Below, piece by piece: positions 45,537 to 55,205 of a DNA stretch of 64,000 bases. The position numbers and the translations under genes were made by a program. The stretch comes from DATBLE01 sp963808815 (GTDB lineage Bacteria > Actinomycetota > Thermoleophilia > Gaiellales > Gaiellaceae), in assembly GCA_963808815.1 (NCBI GenBank), contig CAWEGI010000003.1, forward strand, positions 146,304-210,303. The letters run 5' to 3'. Position 1 is the first letter of the stretch, and each line of letters opens with the position of its first letter. The notes under the pieces were generated by a model. It was not told where the DNA came from. It did not search any database and worked only from the letters and a program-made list of their open reading frames with translations.

Positions 45537-48065
45537 GTGTTCGAACGGTTCACAGAGAGAGCTCGCCAGGTCGTCGTCCTCGCCCAGGACGAAGCCCGTG
45601 CGCTGAAGCACAACTACATCGGCACGGAGCACATCCTGCTGGGGCTACTGCGCGAGGAGGAGGGGCTCGCCGCACGCGTTCTCGAGTCGCTGGACATCAC
45701 GGTCGAGGAGGTGCGAGCGCAGGTGGCCCGGATCGTCGGCCAGGGCGACGAGGTCACCACCGGCCAGATCCCGTTCACGCCGCGCGCGAAGAAGGTGCTG
45801 GAGCTGGCGCTGCGCGAGGCGCTCAGCCTCGGCCACAACTACATCGGGACGGAGCACATCCTGCTCGGCCTCGTCCGCGAGAACGAGGGCGTCGCCGCGC
45901 GCATCCTGCTCGACTTCGACGCCGACGCGGAGAAGATCCGGAACGAGATCATCCGCATGCTCTCCGGCCCGGGCCGCCGCCAGGGCGGCTCTCCCGGCGG
46001 CGCCGCCGAGAAGTCGAAGAGCTCGAAGCTGCTCGACCAGTTCGGCCGCAACTTCACCAAGCAGGCCGCGGAGGGCAAGCTCGACCCGGTCGTCGGCCGG
46101 CAGATCGAGATCGAGCGGATCATGCAGATCCTCTCACGCCGCCAGAAGAACAACCCCGTGCTGATCGGCGAGCCGGGTGTCGGCAAGACGGCGATCGTCG
46201 AGGGCCTCGCCCAGCGCATCGGCGCGAACCAGGTGCCCGAGCTCCTGAAGGGCAAGCAGATCTACAGCCTCGACCTGGCCGCGCTCGTCGCCGGCTCCAA
46301 GTACCGCGGCGAGTTCGAGGAGCGCCTGAAGAAGGTGATGAAGGAGATCCAGCAGCGGGGCGACATCATCCTGTTCATCGACGAGCTCCACAACCTCGTC
46401 GGCGCGGGCGCGGCCGAGGGCGCGATCGACGCGGCCTCGATCCTGAAGCCGGCGCTCGCCCGCGGCGAGCTGCAGACGATCGGCGCGACCACACTGGACG
46501 AGTACCGCAAGTACCTCGAGCGCGACGCCGCGCTGGAGCGGCGCTTCCAGCAGGTACGCGTCGAGGAGCCGTCCGTCGACGACACCGTCCAGATCCTGCG
46601 CGGGCTCCGCGACCGCTACGAGGCGCACCACCGCTGCAAGATCACCGACGAGGCGCTGCACGCTGCCGCCGCACTCGCTGACCGCTACATCCAGGACCGG
46701 CACCTGCCGGACAAGGCGATCGACCTGGTCGACGAGGCCGCGTCGCGCATGCGGATCAAGACGATGACTGCGCCCCCGCGCTACCGCGAGCTCGAGGAGG
46801 AGATCGAGAAGGTCCGCAAGGACAAGGAAGACGCGATCGAGAACCAGGAGTTCGAGAAGGCAGCGTCTCTTCGGGACAAGGAGCGCAAGCTCTCGCAGAA
46901 GAAGCGCGAGCTCGAGGAGTCCTGGCGCGACGAGGAGAACGAGCAGCAGCCGGAGATCGGCGAGGAGGAGATCGCCGACATCGTCTCGATGTGGACGGGC
47001 ATCCCGGTCTTCAAGCTGACCGAGGCGGAGACGCAGAAGCTGATCCGGATGGAGGACGAGCTGCACAAGCGCGTCATCGGGCAGCACGAGGCGATCGTCG
47101 CGGTGTCGAAGTCGATCCGTCGCGCCCGTGCCGGGATCAAGGACCCGAAGCGCCCGACCGGCTCGTTCATCTTCCTCGGCCCGTCCGGCGTGGGGAAGAC
47201 CGAGCTCGCCCGCACGCTCGCCGAGTTCCTGTTCGGCGACGAGGACGCGCTGATCCAGGTCGACATGTCCGAGTACATGGAGAAGCACTCCGTCTCGCGG
47301 CTCGTCGGCTCGCCGCCCGGCTACATCGGGTACGACGAGGGCGGCCAGCTGACGGAGGCCGTGCGTCGTAAGCCGTACTCCGTCGTGCTCCTCGACGAGA
47401 TCGAGAAGGCGCACCCCGATGTCTTCAACATCCTGCTGCAGATCCTCGAGGACGGGAAGCTGACCGACGCCCAGGGGCGGAAGGTCGACTTCCGCAACAC
47501 GATCGTGATCATGACCTCGAACATCGGCGCCGCCTCGATCTCGAAGAACCAGTCGCTCGGCTTCTCGGTCGGCGACGAGAGCGGACTCTCGTACGACGAC
47601 ATGAAGGACCGCGTGATGGGCGAGCTGAAGAAGGTCTTCCGCCCCGAACTCCTGAACCGGATCGACGAGGTGATCGTCTTCCACAAGTTGTCGAAGGACG
47701 AGATCAAGACGATCGTCGACCTGCTGCTCAAGCGGCTGCGCGAGCAGATGGCGCTCCACGAGGCGTCGATCGAACTCACCGAAGACGCCAAGGAGATGCT
47801 CGTCGAGAAGGGCTACGACCCGGCGATGGGCGCCCGGCCGCTGCGCCGCGCGATCCAGCGCCACATCGAGGACCCCTTGGCCGACTTCGTCCTCGGCGCG
47901 GAGCTCACGCCGGGCTCGACCATCATGGTCGACCGCAAGGGTGAAGAAGAGGTCGACATCACGATCATCCCGGGCGAGGAGCGCGAGCCGGTTGCGGTTC
48001 CGGCCGGCGACGCATCGGAGCCCGAAGGCCCGACGGACGACCCGGCCGAGCACTCGGACGACTAG
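45537..48065 (+). CDS. clpC: ATP-dependent Clp protease ATPase subunit ClpC
   Basis: 842 residues, full length. Two Clp-N repeats (VFERFTERARQVVVLAQDEA and KVLELALREALSLGHNYIGT), NBD1 Walker A GEPGVGKTA near 205, UVR motif DAIENQEFEKAASLRDKER near 425–450, NBD2 Walker A GPSGVGKTE near 550 and C-terminal D2-small domain. It unfolds proteins for ClpP; UVR marks ClpC rather than ClpA/B. GTG start with no Shine–Dalgarno; see the -10 box entry. Acidic disordered tail of about 25 residues. Confidence 0.96.
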   Translation: MFERFTERARQVVVLAQDEARALKHNYIGTEHILLGLLREEEGLAARVLESLDITVEEVRAQVARIVGQGDEVTTGQIPFTPRAKKVLELALREALSLGHNYIGTEHILLGLVRENEGVAARILLDFDADAEKIRNEIIRMLSGPGRRQGGSPGGAAEKSKSSKLLDQFGRNFTKQAAEGKLDPVVGRQIEIERIMQILSRRQKNNPVLIGEPGVGKTAIVEGLAQRIGANQVPELLKGKQIYSLDLAALVAGSKYRGEFEERLKKVMKEIQQRGDIILFIDELHNLVGAGAAEGAIDAASILKPALARGELQTIGATTLDEYRKYLERDAALERRFQQVRVEEPSVDDTVQILRGLRDRYEAHHRCKITDEALHAAAALADRYIQDRHLPDKAIDLVDEAASRMRIKTMTAPPRYRELEEEIEKVRKDKEDAIENQEFEKAASLRDKERKLSQKKRELEESWRDEENEQQPEIGEEEIADIVSMWTGIPVFKLTEAETQKLIRMEDELHKRVIGQHEAIVAVSKSIRRARAGIKDPKRPTGSFIFLGPSGVGKTELARTLAEFLFGDEDALIQVDMSEYMEKHSVSRLVGSPPGYIGYDEGGQLTEAVRRKPYSVVLLDEIEKAHPDVFNILLQILEDGKLTDAQGRKVDFRNTIVIMTSNIGAASISKNQSLGFSVGDESGLSYDDMKDRVMGELKKVFRPELLNRIDEVIVFHKLSKDEIKTIVDLLLKRLREQMALHEASIELTEDAKEMLVEKGYDPAMGARPLRRAIQRHIEDPLADFVLGAELTPGSTIMVDRKGEEEVDITIIPGEEREPVAVPAGDASEPEGPTDDPAEHSDD

Positions 48066-48212
48066 CTTCTTCCGCTGACGCGACTTACGCCGTAACGCGC
48101 CCGAGTGAAGACGGGAGCCCTGGTCCCCCGCGCTTGCCCCCCTCCTCGCCGACGGGGTAGGCGTTACAGAATCGCCACGTAGAGCGTCGGGACCGCTCCG
48201 TAGACTGGCCCC

Positions 48213-49571
48213 ATGGCCAAGGCTGCGGCGTCCGTCTTCTCCTGCCCTGAGTGCGGCTACTCGTCGGGTCGCTGGCTCGGACGCTGCCCCGGATGCGGGG
48301 AGTTCGGGACGCTCGTCGAGGAGTCGAAGTTCACGGCGGGCGGGGCTCCCGTCTCGGCCGCCAAGCCGCTCCTGCGGCTGGTCGAGGTCGAAGCCGAGGA
48401 GGCGGACCGCATTCCCACCGGGGTGCCCGAGCTCGACCGCGTCCTCGGCGGCGGGCTCGTGCCGGCGTCGCTCGTCCTCGTCGGGGGCGAGCCCGGCGTC
48501 GGCAAGTCGACGCTGCTCCTGATGGCGCTGCGTGCGATCACCGATTGCGGGCGGCGGGCGCTCCTCGTCACGGGGGAGGAGTCCAAGGCTCAGGTGAAGC
48601 TCAGGGCCGACCGGATCGGCGGGCCGGGGGCGATCGAGATCCTCGCCGAGACCGAGCTCGAGACCGTCTGCGCCACGCTCGAGCGCGAGCGTCCGGATGT
48701 CTGCGTGATCGACTCGGTGCAGACGCTCTACGCGGGCGAGCTCGCCTCCGCGCCGGGCTCGGTCGCGCAGGTCCGGGAGGCCGCCGGGCGCCTGTTGCGG
48801 GTGGCGAAGGAGAGCGGCGTCGCCGTCTTCCTCGTCGGCCATGTGACCAAGGACGGGGCCGTGGCCGGCCCCCGGGTGCTCGAGCATCTCGTCGACTGCG
48901 TGCTCCAGTTCGAGGGCGATCGCTACCGCGCGCACCGGGTGCTGCGCGCGGCGAAGAACCGCTTCGGCTCGACGAACGAGATCGGAGTCTTCGAGATGAC
49001 CGGAACCGGGCTCGTGGGCGTCCCCGATCCGTCCGAGCTCTTCGGGCGCACCGAGGCGGGCGAGGTGGGCGCCGCGGTCGCCTGCGCCCTGGAGGGAACG
49101 CGGCCGATCCTGCTCGAGATCCAGGCGCTCGTGTCACCGACAGACCTGGCGATGCCTCGCAGGGTGGCGACCGGCGTCGACCCGAAGCGCCTCGCGATGA
49201 TCGTCGCCGTGCTCGGCAGGCATGCCCGGGTCGCGCTGGGCGGCGCCGACGTCTTCGTCAACGTGGCCGGCGGCGTCCGCATCGACGAGCCGGGTGCCGA
49301 CCTGGCGATCTCGCTCGCGATCGCGTCGGCGGCGAGAGGCGTGCCGGTGAAGGAAGGCGTAGCGGCTTTCGGGGAGGTGGGTCTCACGGGCCGTCTCCGC
49401 CCCGCGACTCAGGCCGAGCGACGGCTCGAGGAGTGCGCAAAGCTGGGCCTCTCGACGGTGCTGGCGCCTCGCGGCACCTCCAGCCACGGCGGAGTCGCAC
49501 TCGTCGAGGCCGGTACCGCCGCCCAGGCGCTCGCCCTCGGCCTGGGGGAGCCTGCGGCCGAGCGCGACTAG
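48213..49571 (+). CDS. radA: DNA repair protein RadA (Sms)
   Basis: 452 residues. Zinc finger C11-P-E-C14 … C25-P-G-C28, Walker A GEPGVGKST, the RadA-specific KNRFGSTNEIG motif, and a C-terminal Lon-protease-like domain (GGADVFVNVAGGVRI, GEVGLTGRLRP). It processes recombination intermediates and promotes branch migration. 147 bp after clpC, of which nothing definite can be said. Confidence 0.95.
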   Translation: MAKAAASVFSCPECGYSSGRWLGRCPGCGEFGTLVEESKFTAGGAPVSAAKPLLRLVEVEAEEADRIPTGVPELDRVLGGGLVPASLVLVGGEPGVGKSTLLLMALRAITDCGRRALLVTGEESKAQVKLRADRIGGPGAIEILAETELETVCATLERERPDVCVIDSVQTLYAGELASAPGSVAQVREAAGRLLRVAKESGVAVFLVGHVTKDGAVAGPRVLEHLVDCVLQFEGDRYRAHRVLRAAKNRFGSTNEIGVFEMTGTGLVGVPDPSELFGRTEAGEVGAAVACALEGTRPILLEIQALVSPTDLAMPRRVATGVDPKRLAMIVAVLGRHARVALGGADVFVNVAGGVRIDEPGADLAISLAIASAARGVPVKEGVAAFGEVGLTGRLRPATQAERRLEECAKLGLSTVLAPRGTSSHGGVALVEAGTAAQALALGLGEPAAERD

Positions 49572-49623
49572 GCGCCTCTGAGCAGGGATTTTTTGTGAAG
49601 AGGGCGTTAAAAGCCCTGGAAAC

Positions 49624-49653
49624 TTGGCGTTTTCAAGCCGTTTGAGCTACACT
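49624..49653 (+). promoter_or_regulatory. Promoter of carD
   Basis: TTGGCG (49624–49629), an 18-bp spacer and TACACT (49648–49653), 73 bp before the TTG start of carD, in an unusually AT-rich patch. Confidence 0.6.
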
Positions 49654-49726
49654 GGTTTCAGTTCGCCGGCGGATGTCAGACCCGCCGGCGTCTTGGCGAC
49701 TACGGAGCTTCGAAAGGGGAGTCAGC

Positions 49727-50257
49727 TTGTTCAAGGTCGGCGACAAGGTGGTGTATCCGCACCACGGAGCAGGCACTGTCGTGAAGAAGGAACAGCGCGA
49801 GGTGCTCGGCGAGAAACGCGATTACCTCACGATCAAGATCCTCCACAACGACATGACCGTGAACGTGCCGTGCGAGAACGCGGAGAAGGTCGGGCTGCGA
49901 CGCGTGATCGACGAGCCGATGGTCGAGAAGGTCCTCAAGGCGCTCCAGGGCTCCGGCACGACCATGCCGAAGAACTGGAACCGCCGCTTCAAGCACAACC
50001 GCGACAAGATGAAGACAGGCGACATCTTCGAGTTGGCCGAGGTCGTGCGGAACCTATCGCTCCGCGACCACGAGAAGGGCCTGTCGACCGGCGAGAAGCA
50101 GATGTTCGTGAAGGCGAAGAAGATCCTCGCGAGCGAACTCATGTACGCCAAGGCGATGGACGAGGACGAGGCCGGAGTCTGGCTGGACGACGTGCTCTCC
50201 ACCGTCTCGAACGGCAAGAAGAAGACCGCCAAGGCGACCGCGGCAGCGAGCGCCTAG
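49727..50257 (+). CDS. carD: CarD-family transcription regulator
   Basis: 176 residues from TTG 49727, chosen because GGGGAG lies six bases before and because CarD proteins begin FKVGDKVVYPHHGAGTV. The N-terminal RNA-polymerase interaction domain covers about 1–65; the rest is the helical DNA-binding domain (KNWNRRFKHNRDKMKTGD, EKQMFVKAKKILASELMYAK). CarD stabilises open promoter complexes, notably at rRNA promoters. Lys/Ala-rich tail. Followed closely by ispD, as in many actinobacteria. Confidence 0.94.
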   Translation: MFKVGDKVVYPHHGAGTVVKKEQREVLGEKRDYLTIKILHNDMTVNVPCENAEKVGLRRVIDEPMVEKVLKALQGSGTTMPKNWNRRFKHNRDKMKTGDIFELAEVVRNLSLRDHEKGLSTGEKQMFVKAKKILASELMYAKAMDEDEAGVWLDDVLSTVSNGKKKTAKATAAASA

Positions 50258-50276
50258 CGCGCGGCGCGGGAGGCCG

Positions 50277-50957
50277 TTGTCCGTCTGGGCCGTGCTCGCC
50301 GCCGCCGGCCGCGGCGAGCGGCTCGAGGCGGACCAACCCAAGGCGTTCGCGCAACTTGGCGGTCGGCCGCTCCTCGCGGAGAGTCTCGAGCGGTTGGAAG
50401 CATCCGCGTGGATCGACTCGATCGTGGTCGTCGCTCCCCCCGGGTGGGAAGAGCCGGTGATCCTGCTCGCCGAGGAGCTGGGGTGCGGGAAGGTGGTCGC
50501 CTCGGTCGCCGGCGGCGAGTCGAGGGCGGCTTCCGTTCGCATCGGCGTGGCGGAGGTGACCGACGACGCAGCCGTGATCCTCGTCCACGACGCCGCCCGG
50601 CCGCTGGTCTCCGACCCGGTGGTCGAGCGCCTGATTGCAGCGCTGAACGAGGGTTGGGACGGAGCCGTCCCGGGGCTGGCCCCTTCTGACACGGTCAAAC
50701 GGGTGCGCGAGGAAGCCGTCGTCGAGACGCTCCCTCGGGACGAGCTCCGCGCGGTTCAGACGCCCCAGGCATTCGTCGCAGCGGTCCTCCGTGACGCAGT
50801 CGCGGGTGGGGGCGATGCGACGGACTGCTCGTCGCTCGTCGAGGCGCAGGGTGGCCGCGTGACCGTGGTCGAGGGTGACCCGCGGCTGCTGAAGGTGACG
50901 ACCGCGGACGACCTCGCCCTGGTCGAGTCCTGGCTCGACCGCTCCGAACCGCTGTGA
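50277..50957 (+). CDS. ispD: 2-C-methyl-D-erythritol 4-phosphate cytidylyltransferase
   Basis: 226 residues from TTG 50277. AVLAAAGRGERLEADQPKAF is the CTP-binding loop with the conserved Arg and Lys; VHDAARPLVSD and TVKRV follow, and the end VVEGDPRLLKVTTADDLALVE fits the family. It makes CDP-ME in the MEP isoprenoid route, which also feeds undecaprenyl lipid for the EPS. Stop overlaps the next gene's GTG (GTGA). Confidence 0.94.
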   Translation: MSVWAVLAAAGRGERLEADQPKAFAQLGGRPLLAESLERLEASAWIDSIVVVAPPGWEEPVILLAEELGCGKVVASVAGGESRAASVRIGVAEVTDDAAVILVHDAARPLVSDPVVERLIAALNEGWDGAVPGLAPSDTVKRVREEAVVETLPRDELRAVQTPQAFVAAVLRDAVAGGGDATDCSSLVEAQGGRVTVVEGDPRLLKVTTADDLALVESWLDRSEPL

Positions 50958-51728
50958 TCCTCGACTACCACATGCACCTGCGCGACCCGGACGAGCGGAT
51001 CGTGCACACGCTCGAAGCCGTGGAGCGCTTCGTCGAGACCGCGTCGGCGCGCGGTGTCGACGAGATCGGCTTCACCGAGCACGTCTACTACTTCCGTCAG
51101 ACCCGTCCGGTGTGGACGCTCCAGTACCAGACCGAGCGGTGCGTCTACGACCTGGACGCGTACGTCGACGTGGTGCTGGAGGCGAAGCGCCGCGGCCTGC
51201 CCGTCAAGCTCGGGCTCGAGGTCGACTACGTCGGCGATCGGCAGGACGAGCTCGCAGCCGCTCCTCGAGGCCTACCCGTGGGACTACCTGCTCGGCTCCG
51301 TGCACTGGATCGATGGTCAGGGAGTCGACCAGCATCCGGGGATCTGGGCTCACGCAGCGGTCGACGAGGTCTGGCGCCGCTACTTCGCCGCCCTGGTCGA
51401 GCTCGCCTCCTCCGGCCACGTCGACGTGCTCGCGCACCCCGATCTCGCCAAGATCTTCGGCGACCGGCCGGATCGGATCGAGTATCCGCCCCTCGACGGC
51501 GTCGCCCTCGAGATCTCGACCGCCGGGCTGCGCAAGCCGGTCGGGGAGCTGTACCCGGCGGCGGCGATGCTCGCATCGAGACCTGCGATCACTCTTGCCT
51601 CGGACGCGCACGTGCCGGCCGACGTCGGCCGTGACCTCGACCGCGCGGTCGCGCACGCGCGTGCGGCAGGCTACGAGACCGTGACCGTGTTCGAGGGCCG
51701 CAAGGCACGCCAGGAGCCGCTCGGGTGA
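50954..51728 (+). CDS. PHP-domain histidinol-phosphatase-like hydrolase, single frameshift
   Basis: LDYHMHLRDPDE at the N-terminus is the PHP metal motif (HxH), FTEHVYYF, LGLEVDYVGD, then after a one-base shift near 51,255: LGSVHWIDGQGVDQH, VLAHPDLAKIF and LASDAHVPADVGRDLD, all metal-binding parts of HisK/HolPase-type PHP enzymes. About 257 residues if restored, normal for the family. It is inserted between ispD and ispF and coupled to ispD by overlap. Substrate unknown. Confidence 0.82.
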
Positions 51729-51873
51729 CCGGGCCCGGCCGCGGAAAGGTCGGCGCCGAATCGACGCTGTTTCGGCGCAGACGTGTACGAACTCCGCGGG
51801 TACGATCGGCCGCGGGAGGCGGGTGGACATCCCATGACCCCTCCCCGGGTGGGGCTATGGAAAGAGGGGGCCC

Positions 51874-52365
51874 GTGACGGGCGAAGGGGCGATCCGGATC
51901 GGGCTCGGCGTCGATGCGCATGCGCTCGAGGAGGGCGTTCCGCTCGTCCTCGGTGGGGTGCGGGTGGAGAGCGCGCGCGGGCTCGCGGGCCACTCGGACG
52001 GCGACGTGATCACCCACGCGCTGATCGACGCGCTCCTCGGCGCGGCCAACATGGGCGACATCGGCTCCTTGTTCCCCTCGGACGGGAGCACGCCGCCCGG
52101 CGTGTCCTCGCTCGTCCTGCTGGAGGACGTGGGTGGACGTCTCCGCGCCGCCGGCTGGCAGCTGGTCAACGCCGACTGCGTCTTCATCGGCGAGGAGCCT
52201 CGGCTGGCGCCGATTCGCGACCGGATGCGCGCGGCGCTCGCGGCGGCGCTCGGCGTCCGCGACGACCAGATCTCCGTTCGAGCGACGACGACGGACGGGC
52301 TCGGATTCACCGGCCGCGGCGACGGGCTCGCGGCCCAGGCCGTCGCGTTGATTCGTCGGGCCTAG
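51874..52365 (+). CDS. ispF: 2-C-methyl-D-erythritol 2,4-cyclodiphosphate synthase
   Basis: 163 residues from GTG 51874 with AGAGGGGG upstream. GLGVDAHALEEG holds the DxH zinc ligands, LAGHSDGDVITHALIDALLG the third His, and the end has RATTTDGLGFTGRGDGLAAQ. Trimeric MEP-pathway enzyme downstream of IspD. Its TAG overlaps the convergent MarR stop within a CTAG. Confidence 0.95.
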   Translation: MTGEGAIRIGLGVDAHALEEGVPLVLGGVRVESARGLAGHSDGDVITHALIDALLGAANMGDIGSLFPSDGSTPPGVSSLVLLEDVGGRLRAAGWQLVNADCVFIGEEPRLAPIRDRMRAALAAALGVRDDQISVRATTTDGLGFTGRGDGLAAQAVALIRRA

Positions 52366-52805
52366 AGAGCACAGCGCCGCATCGCATCCTCGAGCCGGTC
52401 GAGAGCCAGGTCGAGCTCCCGCGGCGAGTAGTCGAGCCGCTCGTGCACGCGCGCGACCGATCCCTGCAGGGCGGGGAACGCGCTCGACCGTGTGCCGGTC
52501 GCCGGTCTTCGTCACCTCCAGCAGCGCCGAGCGACCGTCGTCCGGGTTCGGCCGGCGCCGGACCAGGCGGCGCGCCTCCAGCCGGCGCAGGTACGACGAC
52601 AGGGTCGTCGGCGGCATGCCGAGCAGGGCGGCCAGCCGTGACGGTGTGATCGGCTGGAACGCCCTGATCGCGCTGAGCACGGCGAAGTCGTTCGGGCTGC
52701 ACCTTCAAGCCCGGTCATCGCGCGCCCGAGCAGGTCGTCGGCCAGCTGGCCGAGGATGAAGAGGCGGAAGAGGACGTTGCGACCGCGAGATGGAGCTGCG
52801 CTCAT
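52362..52805 (-). pseudogene. MarR-family regulator, two frameshifts (probably sequencing error)
   Basis: Three frames join: NVLFRLFILGQLADDLLGRA, then FAVLSAIRAFQPITPSRLAALLGMPPTT…SYLRRLEARRLVRRRPNPDDGRSALLEVT (winged helix with its DxRS wing), then RLDYSPRELDLALDRLEDAM. Shifts lie near 52,705 and 52,475. About 147 residues if restored, the standard MarR length. Divergent from the beta-propeller gene across 53 bp that contain a palindrome. Confidence 0.78.
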
Positions 52806-52816
52806 AAAGTGCGAAG

Positions 52817-52835
52817 TCGCAGTATAGTGCTGCGA
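52817..52835. promoter_or_regulatory. Candidate MarR operator over divergent -10 boxes
   Basis: Perfect inverted repeat TCGCAG–7 bp–CTGCGA. The spacer is TATAGTG, giving a -10-like TATAGT rightward and TATACT leftward, so a bound dimer would block both genes. Placed between a MarR gene and its divergent neighbour, the usual site of autoregulation. Confidence 0.6.
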
Positions 52836-52858
52836 TGTCGTACTAGTTGGAGGTGCGT

Positions 52859-53783
52859 ATGCTCAAGCACGTCGGTTGGTCGACCATTCTGATCGTCGCG
52901 GTGGCCGGTGTGGCGACGGCCGCCGCCGCAGTCAAGCCGGCGCGGGTCGCCGCGCGGGTGGCGACCGGCAGGGCGCCGTGCTCCGAAAACGGCGGCCTGG
53001 GCTACCTCTGGGTCAGCAACTTCGGCGACGCGACTGTCGCTCGCGTCGATCCGGCGACGAACCGCGTCACCGCTCGGATCAAGGTCGGCGCACAGCCGTG
53101 CGGTGTCGCGATCGGCGCCGACGCGCTCTGGATCGACGGGTACGGGACCGGCAACGTCGAGCGCGTGGATCCGCAGTCGAAGCAGGTCGTGGCCCGGATC
53201 CCGATCGGCCCGAGCCTCTGGGACGTCGAGTTCGGGGCCGGCGCGGTGTGGGCGACGAGCGAGTTCAACGGCACCGTCAGCCGCATCGACCCTGCGACGA
53301 ACGCGATCGTCGCGACCGTCAAGGTCGGCAAGGCGCCGCGTCAGGTTCGCTACGGCGCGGGCGCGATCTGGGTCGGTAACCACGCCGGCAAGAGCATCTA
53401 TCGGGTCGACCCGGCGACGAACCGCGCGAAGGCCGTGCCGGTCGGGCTGCTCTCCCCCGACTCCGTCGCCGTCAGCGACACCGCGATCTGGGTGACTTCG
53501 AGCGCCGACCGGTTCGCGGTCCGTCTCGACCCGAGGACGATGCGCGTGGTCGCTCGGGTGAAGGTCGGGCTCGGCCCGAGCAACGCGGCCATCGCCGGCG
53601 ACGGCAGCGTGTTCGTTCCGAACAACGCCGACGGCACGGTCAGTCGGATCGACCGCGGCTCGTAACAAGGTGGTCGCGACCTACAAGGTCGGGCCGAAGC
53701 CGTTCCCGGCCGCGACCGCTTTCGGCGACGTCTGGGTGCCGTTCGCGGGCGGGAGGCAGGTGGTGCGCTTCCACGTCGGCTGA
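52859..53783 (+). CDS. Secreted YVTN-type beta-propeller protein, single frameshift near the end
   Basis: ATG 52859 with GGAGGT five bases upstream. A signal helix (TILIVAVAGVATAAAA) precedes about six repeats of roughly 42 residues with VARVDPATNRVTARIKVG-type strands. After a shift near 53,655 the last blade continues in another frame (VATYKVGPKPFPAATAFGDV) and ends at 53783. About 307 residues if restored. Probably a cell-surface or periplasmic scaffold, regulated by the divergent MarR. No catalytic motif seen. Confidence 0.78.
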
Positions 53784-53800
53784 TCCGGCATCATCGACGA

Positions 53801-54610
53801 GTGTCCGTGCAGCTCCGGCCTTCGACCGAGTTCACCCACGGCGAGCTGGCGGCGCTGTTCACTGCGGCCTACGAGGGATACTTCGTCCCCTTCGCCGTCG
53901 ACGAGGCGACCCTCCGGTACATGGTCGACGTCTTCGACCTCGACCTGGGACGATCGCTGGTCGCCGTCGACGACGGAGCACCCGTGGGCCTTGCCAACCT
54001 CGGCCGGCGCGGCGCCTGCACCTGGCTCGGCGGGGTCGGCGTCGTCGCGAGCCGTCGGGGCGAGGGAATCGGCGAGCTGCTCACGCAGCCGTCTGCTCGA
54101 GCAGGCCGGCGCGGCGGGGGCGACCGAGATGGTGCTCGAGGTGATCGTCGACAACCACCCGGCGATCTCGCTCTACGACAAGCTCGGCTTCGTCCGGACG
54201 CGCGAGCTCGAAGTGCTGTCCCTCGCCGCCGAGGACGCCGGACGGGGCCGACGCCGAGCCGGCGTCCCTGGACGACGCCAGGAGCCTCGTCCGCGAACGA
54301 CGCGAGGGGGAGGAGCCGTGGCAACGCGCCGACGTCACGGTCGACAGGCTCGTCCAGCGCGACTCCGCGCCGGAGGCGATGGTCGCCGGCGACGCTGCGG
54401 CCGTCTATCGCGTCACCGGCGACAACGTCGGCCTCGTCCAGGCTGCGGGCGACGGGCTCGGGCTCGCCGCGATCCTCGCGGTCGTTACGCGCCAGGGGAA
54501 AGGTGACAGCGGTGAACTATCCGGCCGGGGGCCAGGTCGCCGAGGCGTTCCGCGACCTCGGCGCGGACGTCTCGCTGCGCCAGTACGAGATGGTCAAGCG
54601 CCTCGACTAG
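53801..54610 (+). pseudogene. GNAT acetyltransferase, three frameshifts
   Basis: GTG 53801 opens a GNAT-like domain: GYFVPFAVDEATLRYMVDVF, LGGVGVVASRRGEGIGELL (acetyl-CoA motif Q/RxxGxG/A), then in another frame VLEVIVDNHPAISLYDKLGF, and after two more shifts (about 54,240 and 54,500) a C-terminal part ending YPAGGQVAEAFRDLGADV. Shift sites near 54,090, 54,240 and 54,500. About 270 residues in total, larger than a single GNAT domain, so two GNAT domains are possible. Likely intact in the cell. Confidence 0.7.
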
Positions 54611-55205
54611 GTCGGATCGAGCGCGTACCCGCGGGAGAGCATCGCCTCGCCGCGATCGAGGCAGGATTCCCAGGTCGGCACGTCCCAGCCGAGCGAGTCG
54701 GCCAGGCGGACGATCATGTTGAAGAGCGCGGCGACATGGATCGCATCGACCATCGCCTCACTGGACACGCCCGCCGTCCGCACACGCGTCCGCGTCATGC
54801 GGGCGTGAGCTCCTCCGGGCGGAGCGTCAGCTTCTCGAGGAAGCCGAGCATCGCGCGCAGGCGCTCGTCGACCGGCGCGGTGCGCCAGTCCGCCTCGACC
54901 GCCTGCCAGACCTCGTCACCCAGCGCGTACGACGCGACCGCGCCATGGGAGCGCGTTCAGAACGGGCACTGGTTGAGCGACGAGACGAAACCTGCAAACA
55001 GCTCGCGCTCGCCCGGCGACCAGTCGGACGGGCCGCGCATCGCCGCGTCCAGCGCGGCAGAAAAAGGTCGGCCGAACAGCTCGGGCCGGTAGTAGAGCGT
55101 CTTCAGGACGCCGGAGGCGGTCGGCAGGCCGCGCGCCTGTGCGATCTGGCCAGGATCGCCGCCTCGGCCGGGCCGTGGCCCGTAATCGACGACATCGAGC
55201 CTCAT
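54607..55205 (-). pseudogene. AhpD-like peroxidase/carboxymuconolactone-decarboxylase family protein, frameshifts at the CxxC site
   Basis: Start ATG 55205 overlaps the stop of the preceding small gene. The intact part runs to SSLNQCPF, where a missing base after TG (near 54,959) breaks the AhpD motif; restoring it gives NQCPFCTRSHGA, the NxCxxCxxxH active site. It continues YALGDEVWQAVEADW, then after an extra base near 54,797 VSSEAMVDAIHVAALFNMIV to the stop at 54607. About 198 residues. The family reduces peroxides through the two cysteines. Confidence 0.75.

Noticed and set aside
46134..48935. A 933-codon open frame antisense to clpC and radA
   Set aside because: Spans two conserved genes and has no domain character.
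51589..52680. A 363-codon minus-strand frame starting in MarR
   Set aside because: Only the first ~60 codons are MarR; the rest is antisense to ispF and PHP.
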